Notes: generated by a model not told the origin, from the sequence alone. DNA of 64,000 nt from UBA11865 sp963749825 (GCA_963749825.1 CAVVOI010000015.1:124001-188000), one strand, 5' to 3'. Counted from the stretch's first letter, positions 1 through 9,518 are shown. Numbers and translations are program-made.

Positions 1-229
1 AGGATAGGATAGCGAATATCAGGCCTAATAGGAAGCCTACTACCCAGCTTGTTAGGGTCGCTAAAAATCCGTCGCCTAACAGCAAAGTCAGTGCCGAAGC
101 GCCGATGAAGAAGCCGGCGAAGAAGCCCCAAATTGGCAACAGGAAGAGAAATAACCGGTAGCCGGCGAATAACGCTGCCAGGCCAAGCAGAAGTGCTACG
201 ATGCTAACGCACATTACTTGAAGACCCAT
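1..229 (-). CDS. Small multi-TM membrane protein, C-terminus beyond window edge
   Basis: The start codon is the ATG complementary to 227-229. It is preceded by a strong Shine-Dalgarno (GGAGG, 8 nt upstream on the minus strand), and the frame stays open to base 1. The visible ~76 residues are almost entirely hydrophobic: an N-terminal segment rich in L/A/V, a short GYR turn, then alternating F/G/L/I membrane segments with a single LLGDG loop. This resembles the DUF4203-like integral membrane proteins common in Chloroflexota, but the identification is by general pattern only. Function is unknown and the C-terminus is missing. Confidence 0.55.
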   Translation of the reverse strand, partial: MGLQVMCVSIVALLLGLAALFAGYRLFLFLLPIWGFFAGFFIGASALTLLLGDGFLATLTSWVVGFLLGLIFAILS

Positions 230-415
230 GATTTTCCTCCTTCGAAATCTGGCGTACAGGATTTTGTCCTACTAACAGACCATTGGCTTGGACTACAAAC
301 TTTAGCATAACCGGTATGACGATGGCAATCGAATTCTTTGGAGCAGCCTGGATGCCCATTGCAGCAGGATCTCGGATTGCCCTTTGTGGTCTACCGGCAA
401 TACAATGGAAGCGAT

Positions 416-444
416 TTGGTTAGTGAGAATAGCTTATTTATGAT
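416..444 (+). promoter_or_regulatory. Promoter for the NAD(P)HX repair gene
   Basis: A -35-like TTGGTT (416-421) and a -10-like TATGAT (439-444) are separated by 17 nt. The predicted start of transcription lies about 12 nt before the ATG at 463, giving a very short leader. An AGGGA Shine-Dalgarno candidate lies at 451-455. Confidence 0.4.
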
Positions 445-462
445 TAGCTTAGGGAATAGTCC

Positions 463-2157
463 ATGATAAAAGTATTTAGTGTTGCCGAGATGGTCGCTGC
501 GGAGAAGGCTTCGGATGCAGCCGGCAATTCCTATGATGAAATGATGGAAAAAGCGGGTTGGGCAGTGGCCAAAGCGCTCATGGAACGCTACCCGGTTGCC
601 GGTAGCAAGATCACAATCCTGGTCGGTCCCGGCAACAACGGTGGTGATGGGCTCGTGGCCGGCCGCTATCTGGCCGAAGCTGGTGCTGATGTTACATTTT
701 ATCTGTACCGAGATCGCGATCCAGAGACCGACATCAATTTCGCCAAGGTCCAGGAACTAAAATTGCCTATTATCGTCGCGGATTACGATCAACGATATCG
801 AGTACTACGCCACCGGCTCAGGATCACAGATGTTCTAATCGATGCATTGCTAGGAACCGGGGTTTCCCGGCCGATTGGCGGAGACCTGGCTAAATTGATG
901 CAACAGGTCAAAGTTGTCCTCGAGGAACAAGCCAGATTTGCCAGAGAAAAAAGCCGGTCAAGATTGGTGAGCATCGCTGAGATTTCCGATGAGTTGAATA
1001 AGGCAGAGCCTTCTCCCTATCTAAGCGATCAAGGCCTTGAAGTAACGAGTAGCCAGACCATGAACCGCCCATCCCCTTTCATCGTAGCCGTCGATTGCCC
1101 CAGCGGCTTAAATTGCGATACAGGTCAGATAGATGAATTGGCCCCAACTGCCGATTTATCGGTTACTTTCGCCGGTCCAAAGCGTGGCCATTTCATCTTT
1201 CCCGGCGCGGCCGCCTGTGGCGAGATCGTCGTTGCCGATATCGACATCAGCCAGGATTTACCTGAGTTAGCTGAAGTGAAGCTAGAATTAGCGACTGCCA
1301 GCATGGCAAGCGCGTTGCTACCCGCACGGCGGAAAGACGGCCATAAGGGTTCTTTTGGTTGGGTGCTCATCGCCGCCGGATCAGCGCGCTATTGGGGGGC
1401 AGCGGCCTTGGCGGGGCGCGCCGCTTACCGGGCTGGCGCCGGCCTGGTGGCCCTGGCCGTTCCTGCGGCAATCCGGCCGTCGTTAGCGGTTCAACTGCCT
1501 GAGGCAACCTATCTGCTGATCGCCGATGAAAACGAATTAGGCGCTCAAAGCGCGGAAATGCTATTGGAAGACATGGCGACTTACCAGGCTTTACTGGTAG
1601 GTCCTGGCCTTCACAGGGCCAGCGCTTTCGTTCAGCGGCTAATTTCCTCTGATGGCCATGATCTACCCCCGACAGTTATTGACGCTGATGGTCTCAATAT
1701 TTTGGCTGAACTACTTGATTGGCCAGCTTTTTTGCCGGATCGCACGATCCTGACGCCCCACCCCGGCGAGATGGCTCGCCTAATGGGGGTTTCGCTGGCG
1801 GAGATGAAAAGCTTGGATAGGGTGGCGCTGGCGCAAGAAAAAGCGGTCGAATGGCGCTGTGTTTTGCTATTAAAGGGCGCCTACACTGTTATTGCCGCTC
1901 CAGATGGTCGCTCGGCCATATTGCCTTTCGCCAACCCGGCCTTGGCCATTGCCGGTAGCGGCGACGTCCTGTCGGGCGTCATCGTCTCTTTGCTGGGACA
2001 GGGCTTATCTGCTTTTGAGGCGGCCGTACTTGGCGGATACCTACACGGAGCAGCGGCCGAATTGCCTGGAGTAGCGGGAGGTCTATTAGCAACAGAGATT
2101 GCCGATTGGGTGCCCGAAGTTGTCGAAACACTCAGTGGGAATCGGCTCCCATCTTAA
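463..2157 (+). CDS. nnr: Bifunctional NAD(P)H-hydrate epimerase / ADP-dependent NAD(P)H-hydrate dehydratase
   Basis: This 564-residue protein repairs hydrated NAD(P)H. The N-terminal YjeF_N epimerase domain (about 1-270) has the GPGNNGGDG loop near residue 55 and an AVDCPSGLNCDTG segment near 210. The C-terminal ribokinase-like dehydratase domain (about 285-560) has KGSFGWVLIAAGS, LTPHPGEMARL and GSGDVLSG, with the catalytic Asp near 501 (usually GTGD, here GSGD). Length and domain order match bacterial Nnr/YjeF fusions. One oddity is an extra, charged, low-conservation stretch of roughly 50 residues in the epimerase domain (about 151-205), just before the AVDCPSG motif. It stands alone upstream of asd, separated by a promoter. 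Confidence 0.93.
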   Translation: MIKVFSVAEMVAAEKASDAAGNSYDEMMEKAGWAVAKALMERYPVAGSKITILVGPGNNGGDGLVAGRYLAEAGADVTFYLYRDRDPETDINFAKVQELKLPIIVADYDQRYRVLRHRLRITDVLIDALLGTGVSRPIGGDLAKLMQQVKVVLEEQARFAREKSRSRLVSIAEISDELNKAEPSPYLSDQGLEVTSSQTMNRPSPFIVAVDCPSGLNCDTGQIDELAPTADLSVTFAGPKRGHFIFPGAAACGEIVVADIDISQDLPELAEVKLELATASMASALLPARRKDGHKGSFGWVLIAAGSARYWGAAALAGRAAYRAGAGLVALAVPAAIRPSLAVQLPEATYLLIADENELGAQSAEMLLEDMATYQALLVGPGLHRASAFVQRLISSDGHDLPPTVIDADGLNILAELLDWPAFLPDRTILTPHPGEMARLMGVSLAEMKSLDRVALAQEKAVEWRCVLLLKGAYTVIAAPDGRSAILPFANPALAIAGSGDVLSGVIVSLLGQGLSAFEAAVLGGYLHGAAAELPGVAGGLLATEIADWVPEVVETLSGNRLPS

Positions 2158-2209
2158 GAAAATCGCCATCAATAGAACCGGTGCCCACTCTTAAGAATTA
2201 GCAGGGAAT

Positions 2210-2237
2210 TTGTCCCGGATAATCCTCGGGCTATAAT
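2210..2237 (+). promoter_or_regulatory. Promoter for asd
   Basis: TTGTCC (2210-2215) and a consensus TATAAT (2232-2237) are separated by 16 nt. They lie immediately upstream of the asd Shine-Dalgarno, so asd is probably transcribed independently of the preceding gene. Confidence 0.55.
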
Positions 2238-2265
2238 CCGCCCCTATTTATGGTTGGAGGATATT

Positions 2266-3318
2266 ATGAAGAAGAGAATAGCTGTTGGCGTCCTAGCTGC
2301 CACAGGTTCAGTCGGCCAGCGATTTGTCCAGCTTCTGGCGGATCATCCCTGGTTTGAAGTCGTTGCCGTCACCGGCTCGGAGCGAACGGCCGGTCGCCCT
2401 TACGGCGAAGGTGTCAATTGGGTTATTCCCGGCGATCCACCGCCATCGGTAGCCGACCTGATTGTGCAGGATACCGAACCAGGCCTTGACGTTCCGGTGC
2501 TGTTTTCGGCCCTGCCCACCAAACAGGCCAAGGAGATGGAACCGGTTTTCGCCGAAGCCGGATACGCCGTGATAACAAATGCTTCGGCTTACCGAATGCC
2601 CGAGGATATCCCCCTGCTCATCCCTGAAATCAATCCCGACCACACGCAGATCATCGCGGCACAGCAAGCTAAACGAAACTGGTCAGGTTTTATCGTAGCC
2701 AGCCCAAATTGTTCGACCACCAGCGCTGTTTTACCATTGAAAGTTTTCCAGGATGCTTTTGGCCTGGAAGCGGCGATCATGACCACCATGCAGGCTATTT
2801 CTGGCGCCGGTTATCCGGGCGTATCCTCGCTGGCGATATTGGATAATGTGATCCCTTACATTGGCGGTGAAGACGAGAAATTGGAGGCTGAGCCCAAAAA
2901 ATTATTGGGTTCGGTTGAGAATGGAGCCATCCAAATGGCCGATATTCGTTTGAGCGCCCAGGCGAACAGGGTGCCGGTAATCGATGGGCACCTGGCGAGT
3001 GTATCGGTGAAATTAAGCCGTAGCGCCAGCCCGGCCGAAGCTATCGAGGTCTTGGAGAATTGGCAGCCACCAGCCATTTGTGCCCAATTGCCCACCAGCC
3101 CCGAGCGGCCGCTCATCTACCGTCATGAAAACGATCGGCCCCAGCCCAAGTTGGATCGTGATTCTGAAGATGGCCTGGCCTGGACGGTAGGTAAGGTACG
3201 GGATTGCGATGTCCTTGACCTACGTTACCTGTCCATTACTCACAATACGCTGCGCGGTGCAGCCAGTGGTTCGATCCTAAACGCCGAGCTTTTGGTGATC
3301 CAGGGCTGTATTCAATGA
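2266..3318 (+). CDS. asd: Aspartate-semialdehyde dehydrogenase (archaeal/fungal type)
   Basis: The enzyme reduces aspartyl-4-phosphate to aspartate semialdehyde with NADPH in lysine/threonine/methionine synthesis. The protein has 350 residues, with an N-terminal Rossmann motif AATGSVGQR and the catalytic cysteine in SPNCSTT (Cys149). A GAGYPG segment and the downstream catalytic-His region (VIDGHLASV) follow. The sequence belongs to the shorter ASADH class of archaea, fungi and some bacteria rather than the E. coli class. I chose the ATG at 2266 because TTGGAGG (2254-2260) sits just upstream as Shine-Dalgarno. An in-frame TTG at 2254 is possible but overlaps that site. Confidence 0.94.
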   Translation: MKKRIAVGVLAATGSVGQRFVQLLADHPWFEVVAVTGSERTAGRPYGEGVNWVIPGDPPPSVADLIVQDTEPGLDVPVLFSALPTKQAKEMEPVFAEAGYAVITNASAYRMPEDIPLLIPEINPDHTQIIAAQQAKRNWSGFIVASPNCSTTSAVLPLKVFQDAFGLEAAIMTTMQAISGAGYPGVSSLAILDNVIPYIGGEDEKLEAEPKKLLGSVENGAIQMADIRLSAQANRVPVIDGHLASVSVKLSRSASPAEAIEVLENWQPPAICAQLPTSPERPLIYRHENDRPQPKLDRDSEDGLAWTVGKVRDCDVLDLRYLSITHNTLRGAASGSILNAELLVIQGCIQ

Positions 3319-3368
3319 TGATACATTAGCCGTAGGCGCGACTTCAAACGGCATCAACTGAAATTGAA

Positions 3369-4593
3369 TTAAGGCGAAACCGATACTGGGTTGTCATACC
3401 AGATCGGGATGACCTGGAACCAGGTATTGCCAACTTGAAGCGGGAGCTGTTGCCCGTTGGCATCGGTAAAGGTGAACATATCGTATCGATTGTTGCGTTG
3501 CCAATTACCGTCAAAACGTTGACCATCTCGAAAAATAATGGCTGGCCCTGTTCCCCAAATCTGGGGCTGGACTGATAAAGCAGTGCAAACGCCATTGATG
3601 ACTTGCTCGCAGATATTCGGGTCTTCGATGTGATTGGACAGAATAACCACTACGTTAGCAGCACTGACTTGCTCTCCGGTGTTCCCGTCGAGATGTTCTT
3701 CACCATCTGACCAGCGCAGATAGCGGCCTGACTCAGGATCGTAACGCCAGTTGATCAAGGTCCAGTCATAATCGATGATGGCTTCCGAGGCCGGCGCGCC
3801 ACCTGGTGGAGGCGTATTGTTAAAAGCCATGTAGGTGTTGAAATTAGGTCGTTCGTTGAGGCCTTTACTGGCCAATAATTCCCAAAATGTCTCCGGTGTT
3901 CCATAGAATGTGTGTTCAGTAGGCTTGTCTTCGCCGGTTCGATAGTAGCCGGGTTCGTAGGCAAAAATGATGCGCGGCCGGAAGTCTGAGGCGAGTAATT
4001 TCTGTCTCACGCCATCGGAAGAGCCTGAATAGGCCAGCGCCGCATCGTACATCGCCGGAAGCTCGAGGTCGATGAGGCGGGCGCTCCGAATCGGCCCAAC
4101 ATTGGGTGGGGTCTTGCCGTAAACGATGATGGTGAAACGGGTGATGCCCGCTTCGGTTATATGCTCAAACACCAGATCGGCGTCATTTAAACCGGATTGC
4201 GGCCGGACCCATTTAGGAGGCGCATTCGAAATCTTAATGGCCAATGGCCTACGATTAAGATTAGCGACGTCGGCGACTTCCTCGCCGGTGAGGGGGTTGC
4301 GGGTATCGCCGAAATCGGCCGCGACCCTCAAATCAACTACCTCGACCGTTGCCGTGGGTTGGGGAGTCGCTGTCGCCGGAGGTCCAACTGTTGCCGTGGG
4401 CGCCAGGTTGACAGACGCCTCGTTCTGAACCGCAGGCGTTGGCTCAGTGCCGGCTTGTTCCAAGGCCTCGATCAAGGATTGAGGATTTTGCCTCCTCCTC
4501 TGGGGGTGGTGGTAGCGCACTATCTTTACTGCAGGCCGTCAATAAAGCGACAACAACGATCAGAAACACGATCTTATATGGGGAACATTTCAT
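3369..4593 (-). CDS. DUF3048 (YerB-like) lipoprotein, interrupted by one frame break
   Basis: The N-terminal part (from ATG 4593, with AGGA Shine-Dalgarno) encodes a signal peptide ending in a lipobox (LLTAC) and a PPPPEEE linker. The remainder, 3369 to about 4490, is in another frame. It encodes a P/T-rich linker and then DUF3048 N and C domains (RPLAIKISNAP, VGPIRSARLID, EHTFYG, TGPAIIFRDGQ). Removing one base near 4486-4494 (an AAAA run on the coding strand) joins the frames into a 407-residue lipoprotein with a length exactly divisible by three. The break is therefore likely a sequencing indel or a recent mutation. DUF3048 proteins are extracytoplasmic lipoproteins of unknown role. Confidence 0.8.
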
Positions 4594-4730
4594 CAGTTTT
4601 CCTAACAGATAGCTTTGCCGCTGCCCTGGTAGTCTCAATATTGAGCCTGAATTCTCTTTTATAGGTGGGCTGAAAGCAAGTTATTTAAGTCAATGTTCAG
4701 AGGATCTAATGTGGCTCGAGAGAGGGAAAT

Positions 4731-4761
4731 GGTGAGATCAGCTAGTTTAACTGATCTCACC
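4731..4761 (-). terminator. Stem-loop downstream of pgk
   Basis: A perfect 11-bp inverted repeat (GGTGAGATCAG / CTGATCTCACC) with a 9-nt loop lies 22 nt past the pgk stop. The following sequence on the minus strand is only weakly T-rich, so it may be an inefficient terminator or a 3' stabilising hairpin. Confidence 0.55.
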
Positions 4762-4782
4762 TCGAATCTATTCTAGAAGTCT

Positions 4783-5997
4783 TTACTTGTCATCCAGGGC
4801 AGCGATACCGGGCAATGTAACGCCTTCAAGAAACTCCAGACTTGCCCCACCCCCCGTGCTTATATGGCTCATCTGGTCGCTTAGACCCGCCTTAGCGACA
4901 GCGGCAGCCGAGTCGCCTCCACCGACGATCACTGTCGCGCCTTGAGCAGCTAAAGCGCCTAACAACATGGCCAGGCCATTGGTGCCGGCGGCAAATCGAT
5001 CGACCTCAAATACGCCCATCGGACCGTTCCAAACCACCAACTTGGCGCCTTGAAGGACGCTATTGAAGTGTTGGATCGTGACCAGTCCAACATCCAGCGC
5101 CATCTGGTCGGCCGGAATTTCATTGGCGGGGACGTCGAATGCTTCTGATTCCTCGGACAAACTTGCTGCTACGATCACATCCACTGGCAAAACCAGCCGG
5201 TCGCCGGCCATTTCGAGCAGTCTCGACGCTTCGGGTAGGGCTTCGTCTTCGACGAGGGATTTTCCTACCTCCTTGCCCTGAGCCTTGAAGAATGTATTGG
5301 CCATACCACCGCCGATGAGGATCTTGTCGGTTACTTTTAGCAGATGTTCAATCAACTTGATCTTATCGGAGATTTTCGCCCCACCCATGATCGCGATATA
5401 AGGATGCTCTGGGTTGTCAACGGCAGCGCCTAAAGCAGCCAACTCTTTTTCCATTAAGAAGCCGGCTACGGCCGGACCGCCCTTCGCACGCATCATTTGG
5501 GCTGCCCCCTCGGTGCTGGCATGAGCACGATGAGCTGATCCGAAAGCATCATTTACATAGACATCCGCTAAATCGGCTAGCTGTCGCGCTAACTCGGGAT
5601 CATTTTTCTTTTCGCCCGGTAGAAAGCGCGTATTTTCCAACAGCATTACTTGCCCTGCTTGCAACTGAACAACGGCAGCGGAAACGGAGGGTCCGACGAT
5701 TTCATCCATCTTGATTACATCAATCCCCAATTCTTCACCCAGGCGGGCTGCTACAGGATCCATGGCGAATTGTTTATCATCGGCCGATTTTGGCCTTCCA
5801 AGATGCGAGCAGAGAATTAGCGCCGCACCGTTATCCAGAAGATAGTTGATGGTTGGCATCGCCGCTTGAATTCGGGTGGCATCAGTCACGACGATGTCGT
5901 CGGCCGGATCTTTACTGCTGAGCGGCACGTTGAAATCAACCCTTACCAGAACTTTCTTGCCTGATACATCGATATCATTAATTGTCTTCTTATTCAT
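4783..5997 (-). CDS. pgk: Phosphoglycerate kinase
   Basis: This is the glycolytic/gluconeogenic enzyme interconverting 1,3-bisphosphoglycerate and 3-phosphoglycerate. The protein has 404 residues, normal for bacterial PGK. Near the N-terminus is RVDFNVPL. Mid-sequence there is LLENTRFLPGEKKND and FGSAHRAHAST. Then come GGAKISDKIKLI, the nucleotide-binding WNGPMGVFE, and the C-terminal GGGDSAAAV and STGGGASLEFLEG. A strong Shine-Dalgarno (AGGAAGGAAAG) precedes the ATG. No gap or tpi is adjacent, and a hairpin follows the stop. Confidence 0.97.
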   Translation of the reverse strand: MNKKTINDIDVSGKKVLVRVDFNVPLSSKDPADDIVVTDATRIQAAMPTINYLLDNGAALILCSHLGRPKSADDKQFAMDPVAARLGEELGIDVIKMDEIVGPSVSAAVVQLQAGQVMLLENTRFLPGEKKNDPELARQLADLADVYVNDAFGSAHRAHASTEGAAQMMRAKGGPAVAGFLMEKELAALGAAVDNPEHPYIAIMGGAKISDKIKLIEHLLKVTDKILIGGGMANTFFKAQGKEVGKSLVEDEALPEASRLLEMAGDRLVLPVDVIVAASLSEESEAFDVPANEIPADQMALDVGLVTIQHFNSVLQGAKLVVWNGPMGVFEVDRFAAGTNGLAMLLGALAAQGATVIVGGGDSAAAVAKAGLSDQMSHISTGGGASLEFLEGVTLPGIAALDDK

Positions 5998-6342
5998 AAG
6001 CTTTCCTTCCTACTGGTAGCAGCGGATCGTTTGCTAGGAAAAAACCGTTGCAATTCGATGTGTCGGGGATTCTTTCCCCAATTTTATACTCTAACACACT
6101 GAAACAGTTCGCAATATTTCTTTTATGTAAACCCGAGAATTGTTTCAGGCTTATATTGCAGAGGATAACAAGAGCTAATGTAATCCTTTGTTAAATTTTA
6201 TCCTTGACTCTTCTCTGTTACGAGTGAATAAAGTCAGCCTTTTCTGCGTCATTGGTCATGCCAAGGCCAGGACTATTTGAGGATCTCATGTGATCTCTGA
6301 TACCGATTAAACCTAGCTATTGCATTGTGGTTATAATTGTTG
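5998..6342. other. 345-bp intergenic region between pgk and the LysM gene
   Basis: AT-rich and non-coding in all frames. It must hold the pgk promoter on the minus strand; the best -10 candidate there is a TATAAA about 90 nt upstream of the pgk start, but no convincing -35 goes with it. I see no RNA gene or repeat. Confidence 0.5.
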
Positions 6343-7008
6343 TTAGGGGACGCAGATAACTTGAGTCGTCTTGACGGTGTAATTGGCATCGAGACCGTTT
6401 ACCGCGGCAATAGCGTCTGGCGAGCTGCCATACTCTCGTGCAATGCTGTACACAGTTTGCTGATCGCGAACGACGTGCGGAATCATGCCCGGACAAAAGG
6501 CGGGGTTGGCTATGGGTAAATTCAACACATTGCCAGCCACCATCGCTGAACTAGAGATGCCATGGAGCGCCATTAGATCGATCGAAGTATTCTGTACTTG
6601 AGTGATCCGGTAAAGACTGTCTCCGGGCTGAACGACATAGGACGTAAAGATCACTGATGGGGGGACCGGCGTCGGCGGTGGCGGAAGCGGCGTTGGCGAT
6701 GGCAGAGGCTGGGCTGGGGTCACTGTGACGAGGATAACCGCGGTCGCCTGTTCCGGGTTTCCTGATTCTGGTGCAACGGGAGTGCCCGCCTCGCTGACTA
6801 ACAGTATCGTCTTGTTTGGATCAGGATATAATGCTACAGGCGTTCCAGCCACCGTGATCACGATCGGTATCGCATCTGCGCTTTCTGTGGGAGAATTAGA
6901 ACGATCGATCACGAGCGCCAAAGCGACGAAGGTAGCCACTGCGCAGAATACAGCGCTAACCATCAGGACGAAAATCATTTTCATGCTTTGACGCTGCGAC
7001 TGGTCCAT
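6343..7008 (-). CDS. Membrane-anchored protein with two LysM domains
   Basis: The 221-residue protein has a short cytoplasmic N-terminus, one transmembrane segment (about 10-35), a P/T-rich extracytoplasmic linker (TPLPPPPTPVPP, about 105-118), and two LysM modules. The first starts at YVVQPGDSLYRI (about 123) and the second at HVVRDQQTVYSI (about 177). LysM domains bind peptidoglycan or other N-acetylglucosamine polymers, so this is probably a wall- or surface-associated protein. No catalytic domain is present. It lies divergent from the dGTPase gene. Confidence 0.85.
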   Translation of the reverse strand: MDQSQRQSMKMIFVLMVSAVFCAVATFVALALVIDRSNSPTESADAIPIVITVAGTPVALYPDPNKTILLVSEAGTPVAPESGNPEQATAVILVTVTPAQPLPSPTPLPPPPTPVPPSVIFTSYVVQPGDSLYRITQVQNTSIDLMALHGISSSAMVAGNVLNLPIANPAFCPGMIPHVVRDQQTVYSIAREYGSSPDAIAAVNGLDANYTVKTTQVICVP

Positions 7009-7097
7009 TTACCTGACCTTTAACGTTATGTTACACTTGTCATAAGATTGTGGCAAGTAAATCGAGAGCATATCATCGGCTGTCAGCGAGGTTCAAT

Positions 7098-8256
7098 ATG
7101 AATTTATATCGAAATCGAGAAGATATAGAAAAAATCGAGAGCGCCATTCTAGCTCCGTATGCGATTAAGAGCGCTGATTCATCTGGTCGGAAATTTCCGG
7201 AAGAGAAATCGGCAAGCCGCACAGCTTTTCAAAGGGATCGGGATCGCATCATCCATACGAGTGCCTTTAGGCGACTTGGAGTATAAGACCCAAGTATTTG
7301 TATTCCATGAAGGCGATCACTACCGGAACCGGCTCACCCATACTCTTGAAGTTGCTCAGCTTGGTCGATCTATCGCCCGTGCCCTAGGAGCCAATGAGGA
7401 TCTCACTGAGGCGATTTGTTTAGCCCACGATCTCGGGCACCCTCCATTTGGCCATGCCGGAGAATATGCTCTGAATAAGCAGATGGAAGATAATGGAGGT
7501 TTTAACCACAACACACAGAGCTACCGGATCGTGACCGAATTAGAAAAAAGTTATACAAATTACCCTGGCCTTAATCTTACCTACGAGACAAGAGAAGGGA
7601 TAATCAAACATGAGACAGAATATGATAAGAGCGAAGTCGCCGATTTTGATCCCGATAAGCGAGCTTCGTTAGAAGCGCAGATAGCGAATGTGGCCGATGA
7701 AATCGCCTACAACGCTCATGACCTGGAAGATGGCTTGCGGGCTACCCTCTTTCAGAAAAATGATATGGAAGATCTGAGAATCTGGCGTACGTTGGCGGTG
7801 GAAAATAGTTGGAAAGGATCGCAATTCGATGATATCAGCCGGCGAGAAGTGATCCGGGAGCTAATTGGCCTCATGGTATCAGATGTCGTGGAATCGACTG
7901 CGATTGATATCTCTGCCAAGCATATTGATTCCCCTGAAAAACTCCAGCTCCAACAGGAAAATATTGTGAATTACTCATCTAATTTATTGAAACAAGTCCG
8001 GGAGTTGAAAGATTTTCTCTATCAGCGAATGTATCGCCATTACAGGCTCATGCGTATGCAGACCAAGGCCGAGCGTTTTATCGTCGAGATCTTTCAGGCC
8101 TATGTGAACGAGCCCAGGATGTTACCGACAAAGATCCAAGAGCGGTTGGCCGATGTGCCCTTGGAACAAGTTATAACCGATTATATTGCCGGTATGACCG
8201 ATCGTTATGCGCTGGATGAGTGGGAGAAGCTATTTATTCCTTACCGGCGTGCTTGA
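7098..8256 (+). CDS. dgt: dGTP triphosphohydrolase (dNTPase), interrupted by one frame break
   Basis: This HD-superfamily enzyme hydrolyses dGTP (or dNTPs) to the nucleoside and triphosphate. Translation from ATG 7098 (GAGG at 7088-7091) gives the N-terminal RTAFQRDRDRIIH signature, then a stop just after FRRL. The downstream frame continues directly with EYKTQVFVFHEGDHYRNRLTH, HTLEVAQ and the metal-binding AHDLGHPPFGHAGE. Deleting one G of the pair at 7278-7279 restores the family sequence FRRLEYKTQV and a 385-residue protein with length divisible by three. Later markers include NVADEIAYNAHDLEDG. The rest of the gene is well conserved, so the extra base is most likely an error. Confidence 0.88.
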
Positions 8257-8316
8257 GTGCAATAACGAAAATCTTTATGGAATGAGATGCAATCCTGCGA
8301 GCGTTAGTGCCTAGGA

Positions 8317-8367
8317 GTAAACCGCCGCTAAAAAAATCTCATTCCCGATGAATTAATGGTGGTTTAC
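8317..8367. repeat. Palindromic repeat, family 2, copy 1
   Basis: The element runs GTAAACCGCC...GGTGGTTTAC with an inner imperfect palindrome ATTCCCGATGAAT. It matches 42567-42616 in the same order of parts (AAACCGCCGCTAA, ATTCCCGA, AATGGTGGTTTAC). It lies about 60 bp past the dgt stop. Confidence 0.7.
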
Positions 8368-8410
8368 CTAATTTACATGCGGAGTTAATCTCACCTGAAT
8401 CACAGTCATA

Positions 8411-8449
8411 AAGATAGAAAGGGGCATGCGTGCGCATACCCCTTATCTT
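8411..8449. terminator. Bidirectional stem-loop between dgt and the convergent membrane-protein gene
   Basis: AAGGGGCATGCG and CGCATACCCCTT pair (one mismatch) around a TG loop at 8419-8444, with outer AAGAT/ATCTT flanks. The genes on both sides converge on it, so it can terminate either. Confidence 0.6.
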
Positions 8450-8471
8450 CATTAATGAAACTAGCTAAGAT

Positions 8472-9518
8472 TTAAAATTCAAGCATATCGTCGACGCGGC
8501 CTTGAACGTCTGGTTCTCCAAAGTCGCCTTCTTTTGCCCAGGCTGATAGTTCAACCGTATACCGTTCGAAGAAACTTTGAGGTGGTAGATTTTCAGAACC
8601 GTATTCCAACTCGACAATTTCAGCATTAACGATCAGGGATTCGGTCTCGAGCACAATAGTTTCATTAGGCCTGGCTAAAACTGGTTCGCCCTTCGGCGCC
8701 AACTTGGCCTTGATTGCCTCATCGAAGAAGGCGTGATCGCTCATCACGACCTTGGTTACCGTTCGAATATCATTCTTATCAAACAACCAAACCTCAAAGG
8801 CGGTCACGTTCTTTGGCGTATCGGTGCCGATGGTCTCGGACAAGCCCACGCCACATTCACCTAAAAAGTCACCATCCTCATTTTCAATGCTGAAGGATTC
8901 ATCGTATGTGTCATTGCCACGTACGAAGGTCGTCTGGAAACGAGCGATGGCAGTGATATGCTCCTCGACGGATTCGGACTCAGAAACTCGCGTCCTTGCA
9001 ACCGATTCGCTGGCACTCTCTGCCGATGGCCTCGGTGGTTCCGCGCCACGACGCCGGACGACCATTAGTATCGCCGCCACCACGACTAGGAGTAAGGCCA
9101 ACAAACCGCAGATCAGGGCAAAATATCCCAGGCCTCGTCCGCCGCCATTATCTTCTTCTCCTGGGACAGTTCCGGACACACCGGTGCAACCCGTTCCATT
9201 TTGAATCGCTGCTATCGCATTCAATCGCGCTGCTTCGGCCGGGTCGGTTGTTTGGTTAGCCATCGAGCAGATAGTCTGATCCGCTTCCGGCCAGCCACCC
9301 AGGGCTTGTTGCACCCGGTCTATATTGTTGTCGAATGCATAGAGATCCGCCAGCGCTATTAAATAGATCTGTTGGTTTTGTTCGGTTAAATCCTGGGGTC
9401 CGGCTCCCGTGTACTCAACTGGCCAGATAAACCAGCCAAAGATAAATAGGCCTATCGCCCAGCCAATGATAAATGCAACTATCGCAACCAGGATGTAACG
9501 GTTTGACTTGCTATCCAT
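8472..9518 (-). CDS. Two-TM membrane protein of unknown function
   Basis: The 348-residue protein has one transmembrane segment at about 9-32 and an extracytoplasmic stretch of about 95 residues containing two cysteines and a GAGPQ/ALAD region. A second strong transmembrane helix follows (about 130-153, ending in VVRRRG), then a charged linker and a C-terminal domain of about 170 residues. That domain is rich in beta-type sequence (FQTTFVRGNDTYDESFSIE, FEVWLFDKNDIRTVTKVVMSDHAFF). The topology suggests a cytoplasmic C-terminus. I do not recognise a family. It is divergent from the TPR gene and convergent with dgt. Confidence 0.75.
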   Translation of the reverse strand: MDSKSNRYILVAIVAFIIGWAIGLFIFGWFIWPVEYTGAGPQDLTEQNQQIYLIALADLYAFDNNIDRVQQALGGWPEADQTICSMANQTTDPAEAARLNAIAAIQNGTGCTGVSGTVPGEEDNGGGRGLGYFALICGLLALLLVVVAAILMVVRRRGAEPPRPSAESASESVARTRVSESESVEEHITAIARFQTTFVRGNDTYDESFSIENEDGDFLGECGVGLSETIGTDTPKNVTAFEVWLFDKNDIRTVTKVVMSDHAFFDEAIKAKLAPKGEPVLARPNETIVLETESLIVNAEIVELEYGSENLPPQSFFERYTVELSAWAKEGDFGEPDVQGRVDDMLEF

